Shown here piece by piece: positions 17,953 through 27,203 of a DNA stretch of 64,000 nt (the first letter of the stretch is position 1; each line of letters opens with the position of its first letter). The translations under genes were made by a program, and so were the position numbers. Origin of the DNA: Xenophilus sp. Marseille-Q4582 (GTDB lineage Bacteria; Pseudomonadota; Gammaproteobacteria; Burkholderiales; Burkholderiaceae_C); the NCBI RefSeq assembly GCF_916700565.1, contig NZ_CAKAKO010000003.1:682001-746000 (forward strand), given 5' to 3'. The notes under the pieces were generated by a model that was not told the origin of the DNA, did no database searches, and saw only the letters and a list, made by a program, of their open reading frames with translations.

Positions 17953-19212
17953 ATGACACGCTTTTCCATCCGCCCCCGCCTGCAACGCAGCCTGCTGGCC
18001 GCCCTGGTGCTCGGCACCGCGGCCAGCGCCGCGCTGGCCGAGAAGGTCCGCATCGCCTACATCGACCCGCTGTCCGGCCCCTTCGCCGAAACCGGCATCA
18101 ACGTGCTGCGCAGCTGGCAGCTGGTGGCCGAGATCGCCAACCGCGAGAACTGGGCGCCCGGCCACACCTTCGAGGTGGTGGGCTTCGACAACAAGGCCAA
18201 CCCGCAGGAATCGCTGGCCATGCTCAAGTCGGCCAGCGACAACGGCTACCGCTACATCGCGCAGGGCTTCGGCTCGGGCTCGGCGCTGGCGCTGGTGGAC
18301 GCCCTGAACAAGCACAACCAGCGCAACCCGGGCAAGGAGATGGTGTACTTCAACACCTCGGCCGGCGACCCCGACCTGACCGGCGCCAAGTGCAGCTTCT
18401 GGCACTTCAGCCTGGACTCCAACGCCGATGTGAAGATGAACGCCATGGCCGAGATGATCGCGGCCAACAAGGCCATCAAGCGCGTCTACCTGCTGAACCC
18501 CAACTATGCGCTGGGCCAGCAGGTGTCGCGCGCCGCCAAGGAACAGCTGCCCGCCAAGCGCGCCGACATCGAGATCGTGGGCGACGACCTGCACCCCTTC
18601 GGCCAGGTCAAGGACTTCGCGCCCTACGTCGCCAAGGCCGCGGCCGCCAAGCCCGACATCGTGATCACGGCCAGCGCGGGCTCCGACCTGGCCCTGCTCA
18701 TCAAGGCCGCGCGTGACTACAACCTGGCCCCGCCGCTGTACACCTACTACGCGGTCGCGCCCGGCATGGCCGTGCCCATGGGCGCCGGTTCGGCCGGCAA
18801 GGTGCGCGCCCTGCCCTACTGGCATGCCAACGAAAGCAACCCCGCCAGCGACGCCGTGGTGGAGGCCTTCAAGGCCAAGTTCAACGACGACTATTTCGTC
18901 TCCACCACCTACACCGGCCTGCGCCTGCTGGCCCAGGGCATCGTCAAGGCCGGCTCCACCGATCCGATCAAGGTCGCCTTCGCGATGGAGGACATGCAAG
19001 TGGACAGCCTGAACGGCCGGGTGACGCTGCGCAAGGCCGACCACCAGGTGCTGCAGCCGCTGTTCGCCGTCACCTGGGCCAAGGCGGGCGGTGCCGGCAT
19101 GCGCTACGACCTGGGCAAGACCGGCCATGGCTGGCGCACCGACGAGCGCCTGCCGGCCGAGAAGGTGACACTGCCCACCACCTGCGCCATGCAGCGGCCC
19201 AACGCCAGCTGA
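17953..19212 (+). CDS. Branched-chain amino acid/organic acid ABC transporter substrate-binding protein
   Basis: This 419-residue periplasmic binding protein is of the LivJ class. A signal peptide ends at ASAALAEK; the mature start VRIAYIDPLSGPFAETG is typical of Peripla_BP_6. The ATG at 17953 follows GGAGAC at a normal distance and was preferred to an upstream in-frame ATG that adds an unlikely leader. Conserved segments include IAQGFGSGSALALVDALN and PDIVITASAGSDLALLIKAARDYN. No Liv permease or ATPase gene is in the window, so it is an orphan that must work with a distant transporter. A hairpin terminator follows at 19230. Uptake of an acid degraded by the adjacent genes is inferred. Confidence 0.87.
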   Translation: MTRFSIRPRLQRSLLAALVLGTAASAALAEKVRIAYIDPLSGPFAETGINVLRSWQLVAEIANRENWAPGHTFEVVGFDNKANPQESLAMLKSASDNGYRYIAQGFGSGSALALVDALNKHNQRNPGKEMVYFNTSAGDPDLTGAKCSFWHFSLDSNADVKMNAMAEMIAANKAIKRVYLLNPNYALGQQVSRAAKEQLPAKRADIEIVGDDLHPFGQVKDFAPYVAKAAAAKPDIVITASAGSDLALLIKAARDYNLAPPLYTYYAVAPGMAVPMGAGSAGKVRALPYWHANESNPASDAVVEAFKAKFNDDYFVSTTYTGLRLLAQGIVKAGSTDPIKVAFAMEDMQVDSLNGRVTLRKADHQVLQPLFAVTWAKAGGAGMRYDLGKTGHGWRTDERLPAEKVTLPTTCAMQRPNAS

Positions 19213-19229
19213 TCACCTCGCGCACAAGC

Positions 19230-19256
19230 ACAAAGGGCGCCGGGGGCGCCCTTTGT
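19230..19256. terminator. Bidirectional hairpin between convergent genes
   Basis: A perfect 12-bp stem, ACAAAGGGCGCC with GGCGCCCTTTGT, encloses a three-base loop. It lies 17 bp past the binding-protein stop and 43 bp past the end of the convergent AraC gene. There is no long T-tract, but position and stem strength favour a terminator for both strands. Confidence 0.75.
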
Positions 19257-19299
19257 CATGGGGAACGAATCGGCGAAACGCGCCGGGCGCCCTGCCCGC

Positions 19300-20139
19300 T
19301 CAGTGGCCCCGCATCATGCCCGCCAGGGGCTCGCCGAGCATCCGCAGCTTGCGCGAACCCGCGAAGATGTCACGCGGCTTGAGGCCGTAGGTCTGGCGGA
19401 TCGAATGGCTGAAGTGCGTGGAGTCGGGGTAGCCGATGTCCAGCGCCACCTGCGCGAGGTTGTAGTTGCGGTCCACGTAGTGCAGCAGGCTGCGCGCGCG
19501 CCGCCAGGTGCGAAAGCTGCGGAAGGGCAGGCCCACCTCGGCCTTGAACAGGTGCAGGAAACGCGAGAAGGACAGGTTCACCTGCCGCGCGCATTCCTCG
19601 GCCGTGGCGGGCGCCGACGGGTTGGCCTTGATGGTTTCCAGCACCTCGGCGATGCGCGGATCCATGCGCCGCACCGCGAAGTCGCGGCCGAAGAAGAGCG
19701 GGTCGAAGTCCTGCGGCGTCAGCTCCTCGCCCTGCCCCATGGCCAGCACGCGCGCATGGCAGGCGCGCAGGTGGGCCGCCAGCCCGGGCAGCTCCACCGG
19801 GCCGCTGCCCTGGCGCAGCAGGGCCGGCAGCTGGGCCGGATCGACCGTCTCGGGCTCGATGTAGACGGCACCCACGTGGCGCGCGTCACAGGCCACGCGA
19901 TGCGGCACGCAGGGCTGCACCAGCACGGCTTCGGCCGTGCGCCAGGGGCCGCCTTCCACGCTCAGCCGCACCGGCGCCTCCAGCGCGAAGTACAGCACCA
20001 GCGCCCCGCGCACATGCTCAGTCGGGTTGCCGAGCAGGCCGGCGTAGAACAGCCGGTCGGGCGTGATCCACATCACCCGGTCGGCACTGGAGCAAGGGCG
20101 CAGGGGATGCCGGACGGCGGAAGCGGTCGCAAGGGTCAT
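19300..20139 (-). CDS. AraC-family transcriptional regulator
   Basis: This 279-residue regulator has an N-terminal sensing half (cupin-like, about residues 30-150) and a C-terminal AraC double helix-turn-helix: ECARQVNLSFSRFLHLFKAEVG and LAQVALDIGYPDSTHFSHSIRQTYGLKPRD. It is transcribed away from the minus-strand acyl-CoA dehydrogenase/TRAP operon by position, and convergent with the binding-protein gene. It may control either neighbouring set in response to the substrate or its CoA ester. The 221-bp space to the next gene (20140-20360) should carry its promoter, but no clear boxes were found. Confidence 0.88.
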   Translation of the reverse strand: MTLATASAVRHPLRPCSSADRVMWITPDRLFYAGLLGNPTEHVRGALVLYFALEAPVRLSVEGGPWRTAEAVLVQPCVPHRVACDARHVGAVYIEPETVDPAQLPALLRQGSGPVELPGLAAHLRACHARVLAMGQGEELTPQDFDPLFFGRDFAVRRMDPRIAEVLETIKANPSAPATAEECARQVNLSFSRFLHLFKAEVGLPFRSFRTWRRARSLLHYVDRNYNLAQVALDIGYPDSTHFSHSIRQTYGLKPRDIFAGSRKLRMLGEPLAGMMRGH

Positions 20140-20360
20140 ACGGTGTCTCCAGAGGCTGCGCCAGTCCGCCCTGGCCTGGCGCCGAGGTTGCGGGTGCGCG
20201 GGCGTCCCGGTCCGCGAGGACAGGGCCGCGGCCCGGTGTTCTGCGGGGAAGGATACCGATCGGGCGCCAGAGTTCTTGTGGCAGTTGGCTACGCCGCGCC
20301 TTCCCCTGCTCCGTGATTACCCTGCACGCCGCGCCGCGGGCCCGCACGCATCCGCAGGCC

Positions 20361-21566
20361 TCAGCCGTACTTGCGCAACTCCAGCCGCCCGATCTGCGCC
20401 CGGTGCACCTCGTCGGGCCCGTCGGCCAGGCGCAGGATGCGCGCCATCGCATAGGCCATGGTCAGGCCGAAGTCGTTGCTGGTGCCGCCGCCGCCATGCG
20501 CCTGGATGGACCAGTCGATCACCTGGCAGGCCATTTGCGGCGCCGCCACCTTGATCATCGCGATGTCCAGCAGCGCCGCCTTGTTGCCCAGGCGGTCCAT
20601 CTTCTCGGCGGCGTTGAGCGTGAGCAGCCGCGCCTGCTCGATCAGGATGCGCGCCTGCGCGATGCGCTCCACCGTCACGCCCTGCTCCGACACGCGCTTG
20701 CCGAAGGCGACGCGCTCGGTGCTGCGGCGGCACATCTTCTCCAGGCTGCGCTCGGCCAGGCCGATCAGGCGCATGCAATGGTGGATGCGCCCCGGCCCCA
20801 GCCGGCCCTGCGCGATCTCGAAGCCGCGCCCCTCGCCCAGCAGCAGGTTGGCGGCCGGCACGCGCACGTCGCGGAACACGACTTCCGACGCGCGGTCCGG
20901 CGCGCCGTAGAAGCCGAACACGGGCAGCGAGCGCCTGACCTGCACGCCCCGCGTGTCCATGGGCACGAGGATCATCGACTGCTGCCTGTGGCGGTCGGCA
21001 TGGCCGGGGTCGGACTTGCCCATGAAGATGGCGATCTTGCAGCGCGGGTCGGTGGCGCCGGTCGTGTACCACTTGTGCCCGTTGATGACGTACTGGTCGC
21101 CGTCGCGCACGATGGCGCTTTCAATGTTGGTGGCATCGCTGGACGCGACGCCCGGCTCGGTCATCGCGAAGCAGGAGCGGATCTCGCCGGCCAGCAGCGG
21201 TTTCAGCCAGCGCTCCTGCTGCTCGGGCGTGCCGTAGCGCGCCAGCACCTCCATGTTGCCGGTGTCGGGCGCGCTGCAGTTGAACACCTCGGGCGCCATC
21301 AGCGAGCGGCCCATCACCTCGCACAACGGCGCGTAGTCCAGGTTGCTCAGGCCCGCGCCATGGCCCGATTCGGGCAGGAACAGGTTCCACAGCCCGGCCG
21401 CACGCGCCAGCGGCTTGAGTTCCTCGATCACCGGCAGCACCTTCCATGGGCCCAGCGTCTCGGCCTCCTGCACGTAGCGGCCCTCGTTGGGGTAGATGTG
21501 CGCTTCCATGAAAGCGTGCAGGCGCTGCTGCAGGTCCACGACGCGCGGGCTGGGTTCGAAGGCCAT
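20361..21566 (-). CDS. Acyl-CoA dehydrogenase, ACAD10/11-like
   Basis: This 401-residue dehydrogenase is of a different subtype from the other two in the window. It has [18 protein letters not shown] near residue 145 and a C-terminal [36 protein letters not shown]. At the usual catalytic position it carries Asp in ADGPDEVH, as in ACAD10/11 and related bacterial enzymes, which fits long or 4-hydroxy/branched substrates (family knowledge). It is the last gene of a minus-strand operon with an acyl-CoA ligase 39 bp upstream and TRAP permease genes before that. Confidence 0.88.
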   Translation of the reverse strand: MAFEPSPRVVDLQQRLHAFMEAHIYPNEGRYVQEAETLGPWKVLPVIEELKPLARAAGLWNLFLPESGHGAGLSNLDYAPLCEVMGRSLMAPEVFNCSAPDTGNMEVLARYGTPEQQERWLKPLLAGEIRSCFAMTEPGVASSDATNIESAIVRDGDQYVINGHKWYTTGATDPRCKIAIFMGKSDPGHADRHRQQSMILVPMDTRGVQVRRSLPVFGFYGAPDRASEVVFRDVRVPAANLLLGEGRGFEIAQGRLGPGRIHHCMRLIGLAERSLEKMCRRSTERVAFGKRVSEQGVTVERIAQARILIEQARLLTLNAAEKMDRLGNKAALLDIAMIKVAAPQMACQVIDWSIQAHGGGGTSNDFGLTMAYAMARILRLADGPDEVHRAQIGRLELRKYG

Positions 21567-21605
21567 GGGGCTCCTGGGGGCGGGACGGAACAGGCGTCGA
21601 CGGGT

Positions 21606-23216
21606 TCAGCGCGCGTCGTACAGCGAGGCGTGCTGCTTGCGGATCATGTGCTTCTGGATCTTTCCGGTGCCGGTGCGCGGGAACTCCGCGACCACCACCA
21701 CCGCCTTGGGCACCTTGAAGGGCGCCAGCAAGGCGCGGCAATGCGCGATGAGCGCTTCCTCGTCCACCTGCACGCCGGGGCGCGCGACGACCACGCCCGT
21801 GATCGCCTCGCCCCAGCGCGGGTGCGGCAGGCCGACGACGGCCGCCTCGGCCACGCCGGCGTGCTCCATCAGGCAGCGCTCCACCTCGATGGAGGCCACG
21901 TTCTCGCCGCCGGTCTTGATCACGTCCTTGTAGCGGTCCTTGAACCAGATGGCGCCGTCCTCGTCGATGTGGGCCACGTCTCCGCTGTGGAACCAGCCGT
22001 GGCGCATGCTCGCCGCCGTGGCCTCGGGCTGGTTGAGGTAGCCGTTCATCACCTGCGGGCCGCGGTAGACCAGCTCGCCGGTCTCTCCGCGCGGCAGCAG
22101 GCGGCCTTCGTCGTCCATCACGCCCACGCGCGTCATGGCCGAGGCCGTGCCCCAGGTCCTGGACTTGCTCCACTGGTGCTCGGGCCGCTGCATGCAGGTG
22201 GCGGGCGTGAACTCGGTCTGGCCCGAGCCCAGCACCACGTCGGCATTCGGGAACATGGCGTGGATCTGGTGCAGCCGCTCCTCGGGCATGGGCGCCATCG
22301 CGTACATGGCGCGGCGCATGTGGCCGAAGGTGCGGCCCTTCATGGCCGGATCGCCCAGCAGCAGCCCGTACATCATGGGCAGCAGCACGACCAGGTGCAC
22401 TTCCTCGCGGTCGAAGAGATCGGCGGCCTGGACCACGTCGAAGCCCTTCGTCAGCACCACCTTGCCGCCCACCAGCAGCACCGGGATGCTGATCGAGTTG
22501 AGCATCGCGCAATGGAAGAGCGGCAGCGCCACCAGCGTGGTGTAGCCCGCATCGGCATGCAGGGCCAGCGCGCCGGCCAGGCCGGCCATGGTGACGGCCA
22601 GGTGGCTGGTGAGCACGCCCTTGGGCTGGGCCGTGGTGCCACTGGTGTAGAGCAGCTGCACGGCATCGCGGTCGCCCACGTAGACCTCCAGTGGCGCATC
22701 GCTGCCACGTGCCGCCAGCGCGTCCAGCGTGTCGCCCGGTACCTCGTCGTCGGGCGCGGAGCGGATCCAGAACCGGTGCTCCAGATCGGGCAGCTGCTCG
22801 GCCGCCACCACATCGGCATGCGCGCGCAGCGCGGTCTCGGCGATCAGCACGCGGGCGCGCGAATCGCGGAAACACCAGGCGATCTCGCTCGGCCGCAGCC
22901 CCAGATTGGCCGGCGCGCAGATCAGGCCGGCGCGCGCGCAGGCGAAGTACACGAGCAGCATCTCCTGGCAGTTGCGCGCCATCACGCCCACCACATCGCC
23001 GCGCGCGAGGCCCAGGCCGAGCAGGGCGTGGCCCAGGCGCGTGACCTGCGCGTCCAGCTCGGCATAGGTGGTGCGGCGCACGCCGTCGACGATGGCGATG
23101 CGCTGCGGGTGCAGCTCGGCGCTGCGCGTGAGCATGTCGCCCACGTTGACGCGCTCGATGAGGTTGCGGTTGAGCGCCTCGGCGCTCACGTCGGCGAAAG
23201 CAGGGGATGCGGGCAT
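21606..23216 (-). CDS. AMP-dependent acyl-CoA synthetase (long/medium-chain type)
   Basis: This 536-residue ANL-superfamily ligase has LLYTSGTTAQPKGVLTSH near residue 190, a core SGQTEFTPATCMQ in place of the common YGxTE motif, the hinge WFHSGDVAHIDEDGAIWFKDRYKDVIKTGGENV near 420 and the catalytic Lys in RTGTGKIQKH close to the end. It activates a carboxylic acid imported by the TRAP permease of the same operon, by inference. The gene starts ten bases after the DctM stop, which indicates translational proximity. Confidence 0.9.
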   Translation of the reverse strand: MPASPAFADVSAEALNRNLIERVNVGDMLTRSAELHPQRIAIVDGVRRTTYAELDAQVTRLGHALLGLGLARGDVVGVMARNCQEMLLVYFACARAGLICAPANLGLRPSEIAWCFRDSRARVLIAETALRAHADVVAAEQLPDLEHRFWIRSAPDDEVPGDTLDALAARGSDAPLEVYVGDRDAVQLLYTSGTTAQPKGVLTSHLAVTMAGLAGALALHADAGYTTLVALPLFHCAMLNSISIPVLLVGGKVVLTKGFDVVQAADLFDREEVHLVVLLPMMYGLLLGDPAMKGRTFGHMRRAMYAMAPMPEERLHQIHAMFPNADVVLGSGQTEFTPATCMQRPEHQWSKSRTWGTASAMTRVGVMDDEGRLLPRGETGELVYRGPQVMNGYLNQPEATAASMRHGWFHSGDVAHIDEDGAIWFKDRYKDVIKTGGENVASIEVERCLMEHAGVAEAAVVGLPHPRWGEAITGVVVARPGVQVDEEALIAHCRALLAPFKVPKAVVVVAEFPRTGTGKIQKHMIRKQHASLYDAR

Positions 23217-23226
23217 GGGCGTCTCC

Positions 23227-24534
23227 TCAGCCGGCGGCGCGGGGCAGCGCCAGAATGATGTCGGGGAAGGCGATGAGCAGCGGGATCATCAGCAGGTCGG
23301 CCGCGAGGAACCACAGGATCCCCCTGAAGATGCCGGTGGTGGGAATGAGCTGGCCCACCACCCCCTTGATGACGAACACGTTCATGCCGATGGGCGGCGT
23401 GATCATTCCGATCTCGAGCAGCTTGGTCAGCAGCACGCCGAACCACACCAGGCTCATGCCGGTGGCGTCGATGATGGGCAGCACGATGGGCAGCGTCAGC
23501 AGCATGCAGCCGATGGGCTCGAGGAACAGGCCCAGCGCCAGGTAGAGCACCACGACCCCGAACATGACCCAGAAGAAGCTCGCGTCCGTGTCGATGATCA
23601 GCGAGGAGACGTAGGAGCCCGCGCCCGACAGCGCCAAAAAGCGCGTGAGCAGGCTGGCGCCGACGGCGATCACCATCAGTCCGGCGGTGGTCAGCAGCGT
23701 CTCGAGGATCGCGTTGCGAAAGCGCGCCCAGGTCAGCGAGCGGTTGAACAGCGCCACGCCGCAGGCCAGGAAGGCGCCCACGGCGCCCGCCTCGGTGGGC
23801 GTGAACAGGCCGCTGAACAGGCCCGCGAAGATGCCGGCCATCACCACCAGGATGGGCCACACGGGCTTGAGTGCGCGCAGCTTCTCGTCCATGGGGATCG
23901 TCTCGGTCGAACGCGGCGCCAGCGCGGGGTTGAGCTTCACGCGGATCACGATCACCAGGATGTAGCCCGCCACCGTGAGCAGGCCCACAGTGATGCCGCC
24001 CAGGAAGAGCTGCGTGACCGAGGCCTGCGCGATGATCCCGTACAGGATCATGATGATCGAGGGCGGGATCAGCGCGCCCACCGTGCCGCCCACGGCCACG
24101 GTGCCGGTGGCCAGGCCGGCGTCATAGCGCTGGCGCATCATCTCCGGCACGGCGATCTTGCCCATGGCGGCCGAGCAGGCGATGGACGAGCCGCACACCG
24201 AGGCGAAGCCCGCGCAGCCCAGGATGGCCGAGATGGCCAGGCCGCCCGGCACGCCCGCGAGCCACACCTGGGCCGCGCGAAAGAGGCCCTGCGTGAGCTG
24301 CGCGTGGTAGCAGATGAAGCCCAGCAGCAGGAACATGGGCACCGAGCTGAGCACCCAGTTGGTGGCGAACTGGTAGGGGATGACGCCCAGCGCACCCCAG
24401 GCCACGCCCCAGTCCATCAGGACCCAGATGCCGCCGAAGGAGACCACGATCAGCGCGATGCCGATCGGCAGCCGCAGGGCGATCAGCAGCAGCAGGAGGC
24501 CCATGCCGGTCAGGCCGATTTGTACTTCGCTCAT
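23227..24534 (-). CDS. dctM: TRAP transporter large permease (DctM)
   Basis: This 435-residue inner-membrane protein is the ion-coupled core of a tripartite ATP-independent periplasmic transporter. It shows the family pattern of about twelve hydrophobic segments, with SVPMFLLLGFICYHAQLTQGLF and the conserved VGGTVGALIPPSIIMILYG near residue 150. A second repeat half shows FTPTEAGAVGAF and ITPPIGMNVFVIKGV. It follows the small permease gene in the operon. No binding protein of DctP type is present between 17 kb and 26 kb, so the solute must be brought by a receptor encoded elsewhere. Confidence 0.92.
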   Translation of the reverse strand: MSEVQIGLTGMGLLLLLIALRLPIGIALIVVSFGGIWVLMDWGVAWGALGVIPYQFATNWVLSSVPMFLLLGFICYHAQLTQGLFRAAQVWLAGVPGGLAISAILGCAGFASVCGSSIACSAAMGKIAVPEMMRQRYDAGLATGTVAVGGTVGALIPPSIIMILYGIIAQASVTQLFLGGITVGLLTVAGYILVIVIRVKLNPALAPRSTETIPMDEKLRALKPVWPILVVMAGIFAGLFSGLFTPTEAGAVGAFLACGVALFNRSLTWARFRNAILETLLTTAGLMVIAVGASLLTRFLALSGAGSYVSSLIIDTDASFFWVMFGVVVLYLALGLFLEPIGCMLLTLPIVLPIIDATGMSLVWFGVLLTKLLEIGMITPPIGMNVFVIKGVVGQLIPTTGIFRGILWFLAADLLMIPLLIAFPDIILALPRAAG

Positions 24535-24609
24535 GAGGTCTGCGCCGCAGCGCGGGAGTGACAGGAAAGGGGGAAAGAGAAAAAGGAAGGGGGTGCGGGG
24601 CGGGCCGGC

Positions 24610-25149
24610 TCAGGCGTCCTCGAGTTCGTCGGCGCGGGCGCGCTCGCCGTCCAGCCCCGAGGCGGCGCCGCTCAGGTAGGCGAGGAACTTGTAGGCCACC
24701 ACCAGGAACATCAGCCCGCAGCCGACGGGCAGGAAGAAATAGGTGGGCCACACGGGGATGCTGTCGAGCCCCTGCACGACCGAGGCCTTGATCTCCCACT
24801 TGGTGATCGCCTCCTGCCAGGTGCGCACCGTGAGCGCGAGGAAGGCGGCCATCGACAGCAGCAGCAGCCAGCCGGCCAGGTGCTTCTGCACCAGCGGCGG
24901 AAAGCGCTCGGTCAGCACTTCCACCGAGATGTGCGCCGACTTCTGTTCCGCGAAGGCCAGCGGCATGAAGGCCGCGATGGCCATGTAGTAGTACGACACC
25001 ACGCTCATGGTGCCCGGCAGCGGGGATTGGAAGAACACGCGCGCCAGCACGTCGACGGTGATGTGCAGCATCATGAGCGCGATGGACAGGCCCGAGATGA
25101 CGGTCAGCACGTCGATGAAGCGGGACAGCAGCCTGCCGAGCTGGTACAT
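24610..25149 (-). CDS. dctQ: TRAP transporter small permease (DctQ)
   Basis: This 179-residue protein has four hydrophobic segments and matches the DctQ family: RFIDVLTVISGLSIALMMLHI near the start, FAEQKSAHISVEVLTERFPP in the middle and a last helix near 130-155. The ATG at 25147-25149 was chosen over an upstream in-frame one because the family starts at this point. It is the first gene of the operon with DctM, the ligase and the dehydrogenase. The C-terminal tail is acidic (DGERARADELEDA). Confidence 0.88.
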   Translation of the reverse strand: MYQLGRLLSRFIDVLTVISGLSIALMMLHITVDVLARVFFQSPLPGTMSVVSYYYMAIAAFMPLAFAEQKSAHISVEVLTERFPPLVQKHLAGWLLLLSMAAFLALTVRTWQEAITKWEIKASVVQGLDSIPVWPTYFFLPVGCGLMFLVVAYKFLAYLSGAASGLDGERARADELEDA

Positions 25150-25506
25150 GGATCGGGTCTCCTGCGCCCGCGAAGAAGGGGCGTCTGGCATCCGGGGGAT
25201 CGGTCTTTGCGGCGGCCTCGGGCGGGCCTGCATCGCGATGGGGCGTACCGTACCCGCGCGGCTGCGGCAGGGTCTTGTGTGTTCTGGCTGTGCGCGGGCC
25301 TCGCAAACCCGCGGCGCACGGCGGTGCCGCCCGGCCGCTGGCGGTGCGGCTTCGTGCGCCTTGTTTCAGGACGGTGGGCGCCGTGCCGGCGGCCCGCGGC
25401 CCGTGGCCCGCGTGCGGAAGGACTATTCCACGAAAGGGCCGACGCATCACCGGGCCATCGGCCGGGCCCGCGGCCGGTGCGGCGAAGTGTGGGCAGAATC
25501 GGGCGC

Positions 25507-25701
25507 ATGACCGACAGCGCTTCCACCTCTGCCGATCTTTGCGCGCCTTCCGTCCCTCCGACTGCCGCCGCGAAGGACGGCGCCCCCGAGCCCGGGCCCG
25601 TCAGCCGCTTCGGCGAAGCGGCCTATCTGCTGGACCGCCTGGACACCCGCCCCTTCGATCAGCGCCAGCCCACGCGCCGGCCCTGGTGGCGGCTCTGGTG
25701 A
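25507..25701 (+). CDS. Small protein upstream of ferredoxin
   Basis: This predicted 64-residue protein starts at the ATG 25507-25509 and ends with RRPWWRLW. The second half, VSRFGEAAYLLDRLDTRPFDQ, may form a short helix. Its TGA overlaps the GTG of the ferredoxin gene as GTGA, which supports real translation and coupling. There is no recognised family and no membrane segment. A function linked to the ferredoxin is a guess from context only. Confidence 0.45.
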   Translation: MTDSASTSADLCAPSVPPTAAAKDGAPEPGPVSRFGEAAYLLDRLDTRPFDQRQPTRRPWWRLW

Positions 25702-25961
25702 GCGCCACGAGCGGCTCGCCCCTGACCCCTGCCCGCGCGCCCCGGCCGGGCTGGCAACCCGCCATCGACCCCGAGCGCTGCACCGGCTGCGGCTGGTGCG
25801 TGGGCGCGTGCGCGCCCCATGTGCTGAGCCTGGCGGTGCGGCAGGGCCGCAAGATCGCCACGCTGCATGCGCCCGCGCCCTGCACCGGCTGCAGCGACTG
25901 CGCCGTGGTCTGCCCCTTCCATGCCATCCGCATGCGCAAGGGTGGGGCATCCCGAGGCTGA
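25698..25961 (+). CDS. 2[4Fe-4S] ferredoxin-like protein
   Basis: This 87-residue soluble protein has two complete CxxCxxCxxxC cluster motifs, CTGCGWCVGAC near residue 30 and CTGCSDCAVVCP near 64, of NapF/bacterial ferredoxin type. The GTG at 25698 overlaps the upstream small gene; no ATG is available in this frame. It probably carries low-potential electrons, but no partner oxidoreductase is adjacent. The gene pair is isolated between the divergent TRAP operon and the YqjE-like pair. Confidence 0.75.
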   Translation: MSATSGSPLTPARAPRPGWQPAIDPERCTGCGWCVGACAPHVLSLAVRQGRKIATLHAPAPCTGCSDCAVVCPFHAIRMRKGGASRG

Positions 25962-26120
25962 AGCCGCTGCCGGGCGCGGCCTGCGCCGCCGCAAGAAGTT
26001 GCCGGCCCGGCCGCTTGCGCCCTGCCCACTGACCGCCCCCTGCGCCATGGACTGACACGGCCTGCGTCTTCTTCTGCGGACACTCGTCGGGACCGCCAGC
26101 CACCGCCCACTGCCGCCGCC

Positions 26121-26501
26121 ATGTCCCTTCATCCCCTCTTTCGCGTGATGCTCCGGCATCCGGACCTCATCGCCGATCACTTCGCGAACCATCTGGAGCA
26201 TGTGAAGGCCCAGTCGGTGGAGGCGGTGCGTTCGCTGGTGCGCAAGCTGGCCGGCGGCGCCATCGCGGTGGTCGCACTGCTCATCGCGCTCAACCTCACG
26301 GGCATCGCCGTGATGCTGGCTTCCACGCACGGCACGGTCACGCCGGCCCTGGTCTGGGTGCCGGCGGTGGCCTGGGTCGTGACCGCGCTGGGCGCCCTGG
26401 TGGCCTGGCGCGAGAACATGCGCGCGGAGGTGCGGGAAGTGAAGGACGAGATCCGCGCTGACGCGGAGATGCTGGCGCTGATCAAGGAGGCCCGTTCATG
26501 A
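26121..26501 (+). CDS. Phage holin-family/YqjE-like membrane protein
   Basis: This 126-residue protein has a helical N-terminus followed by two membrane segments (about residues 45-67 and 76-98) and a charged coiled-coil tail rich in Glu and Arg. This layout fits the DUF1469/YqjE or PF07332 holin-superfamily proteins that occur in chromosomal stress operons, not in lysis cassettes. Its stop overlaps the next ATG as ATGA, so the two are an operon. The role may be membrane-associated stress protection. Confidence 0.6.
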   Translation: MSLHPLFRVMLRHPDLIADHFANHLEHVKAQSVEAVRSLVRKLAGGAIAVVALLIALNLTGIAVMLASTHGTVTPALVWVPAVAWVVTALGALVAWRENMRAEVREVKDEIRADAEMLALIKEARS

Positions 26502-26956
26502 ACCCGCCCGCAGACGGACTGAGCCCGCAGCAGAAGCTCGCGCAATCGCGCCAGCGCCTGCTGGATGCGATGGGCTACGTGCCCATGGTGTCGAACATTT
26601 CGGGCGAGCCCATGCTGGGCCGCAAGCAGCCGGCCCCGCCGCCGCGCCGGCCGATGTCGCTGGCCGGCCTGCCGGCGCGCCTGCGCGACTCCACGGCTGC
26701 GCAATGGGCCGCACGCTGGTGGTCGCACCACCCCCTGCACGACGTGGCCGACCTGGGCCGGCCCTACCTGCAGGACTATGCCGAGCGCCATCCGGCCAGG
26801 CTCATGGCCTATTCGGCCGGCGTGGGCGCGGTGCTGTGGCTCGTGAAGCCCTGGCGCCTCATCTCCACGGCCGCGCTGCTTTCGCTCACGCTCAAGGCGG
26901 GCACCAAGGGCCTGGCGCGGGCCGCGCTCACGCGCCAGCCAGAGAAACGGGCCTGA
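26498..26956 (+). CDS. YqjK/YqjD-like operon protein, one or two membrane segments
   Basis: This 152-residue protein begins with a soluble Pro-rich section (GYVPMVSNISG, PAPPPRRPMSLAG) and has hydrophobic segments near residues 103-117 and 120-135. It is translationally coupled to the YqjE-like gene. Its C-terminal half resembles the helix pairs of small inner-membrane proteins bound to ribosomes or envelope (YqjD group), but the match is loose. Confidence 0.5.
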   Translation: MNPPADGLSPQQKLAQSRQRLLDAMGYVPMVSNISGEPMLGRKQPAPPPRRPMSLAGLPARLRDSTAAQWAARWWSHHPLHDVADLGRPYLQDYAERHPARLMAYSAGVGAVLWLVKPWRLISTAALLSLTLKAGTKGLARAALTRQPEKRA

Positions 26957-27203
26957 GCGCCGCCGGCGCCGCATGGGGGCCCCCAAGAGCGTGCAGTGGG
27001 GACTTGCACGTGCGCGACGGATGGCGCGACCGGTCCACCGCCGCTCCGATGTGCGCACGGCGCGCCGATTCCTTCCCGCCAGCGCGGCATTCTCCCCACC
27101 CGGGCCACGGGCACGCGCGCACGCGCAAGGCAGCGGCAACCTTCGCTGCCATGATCGGCGCCGCACCGGCCCCTTTCCTTTGCGCTCACGCCTGAAGCCC
27201 ATC

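Noticed and set aside
20313-23258. 981-residue plus-strand open frame over the dehydrogenase and ligase
   Set aside because: It is the shadow of two full-length minus-strand enzymes with complete active-site motifs.
26980-27020. Inverted repeat CGTGCA...TGCACG before lpxR as terminator
   Set aside because: The stem has only six pairs, a long loop and no T-tract, so chance in GC-rich DNA is as likely.
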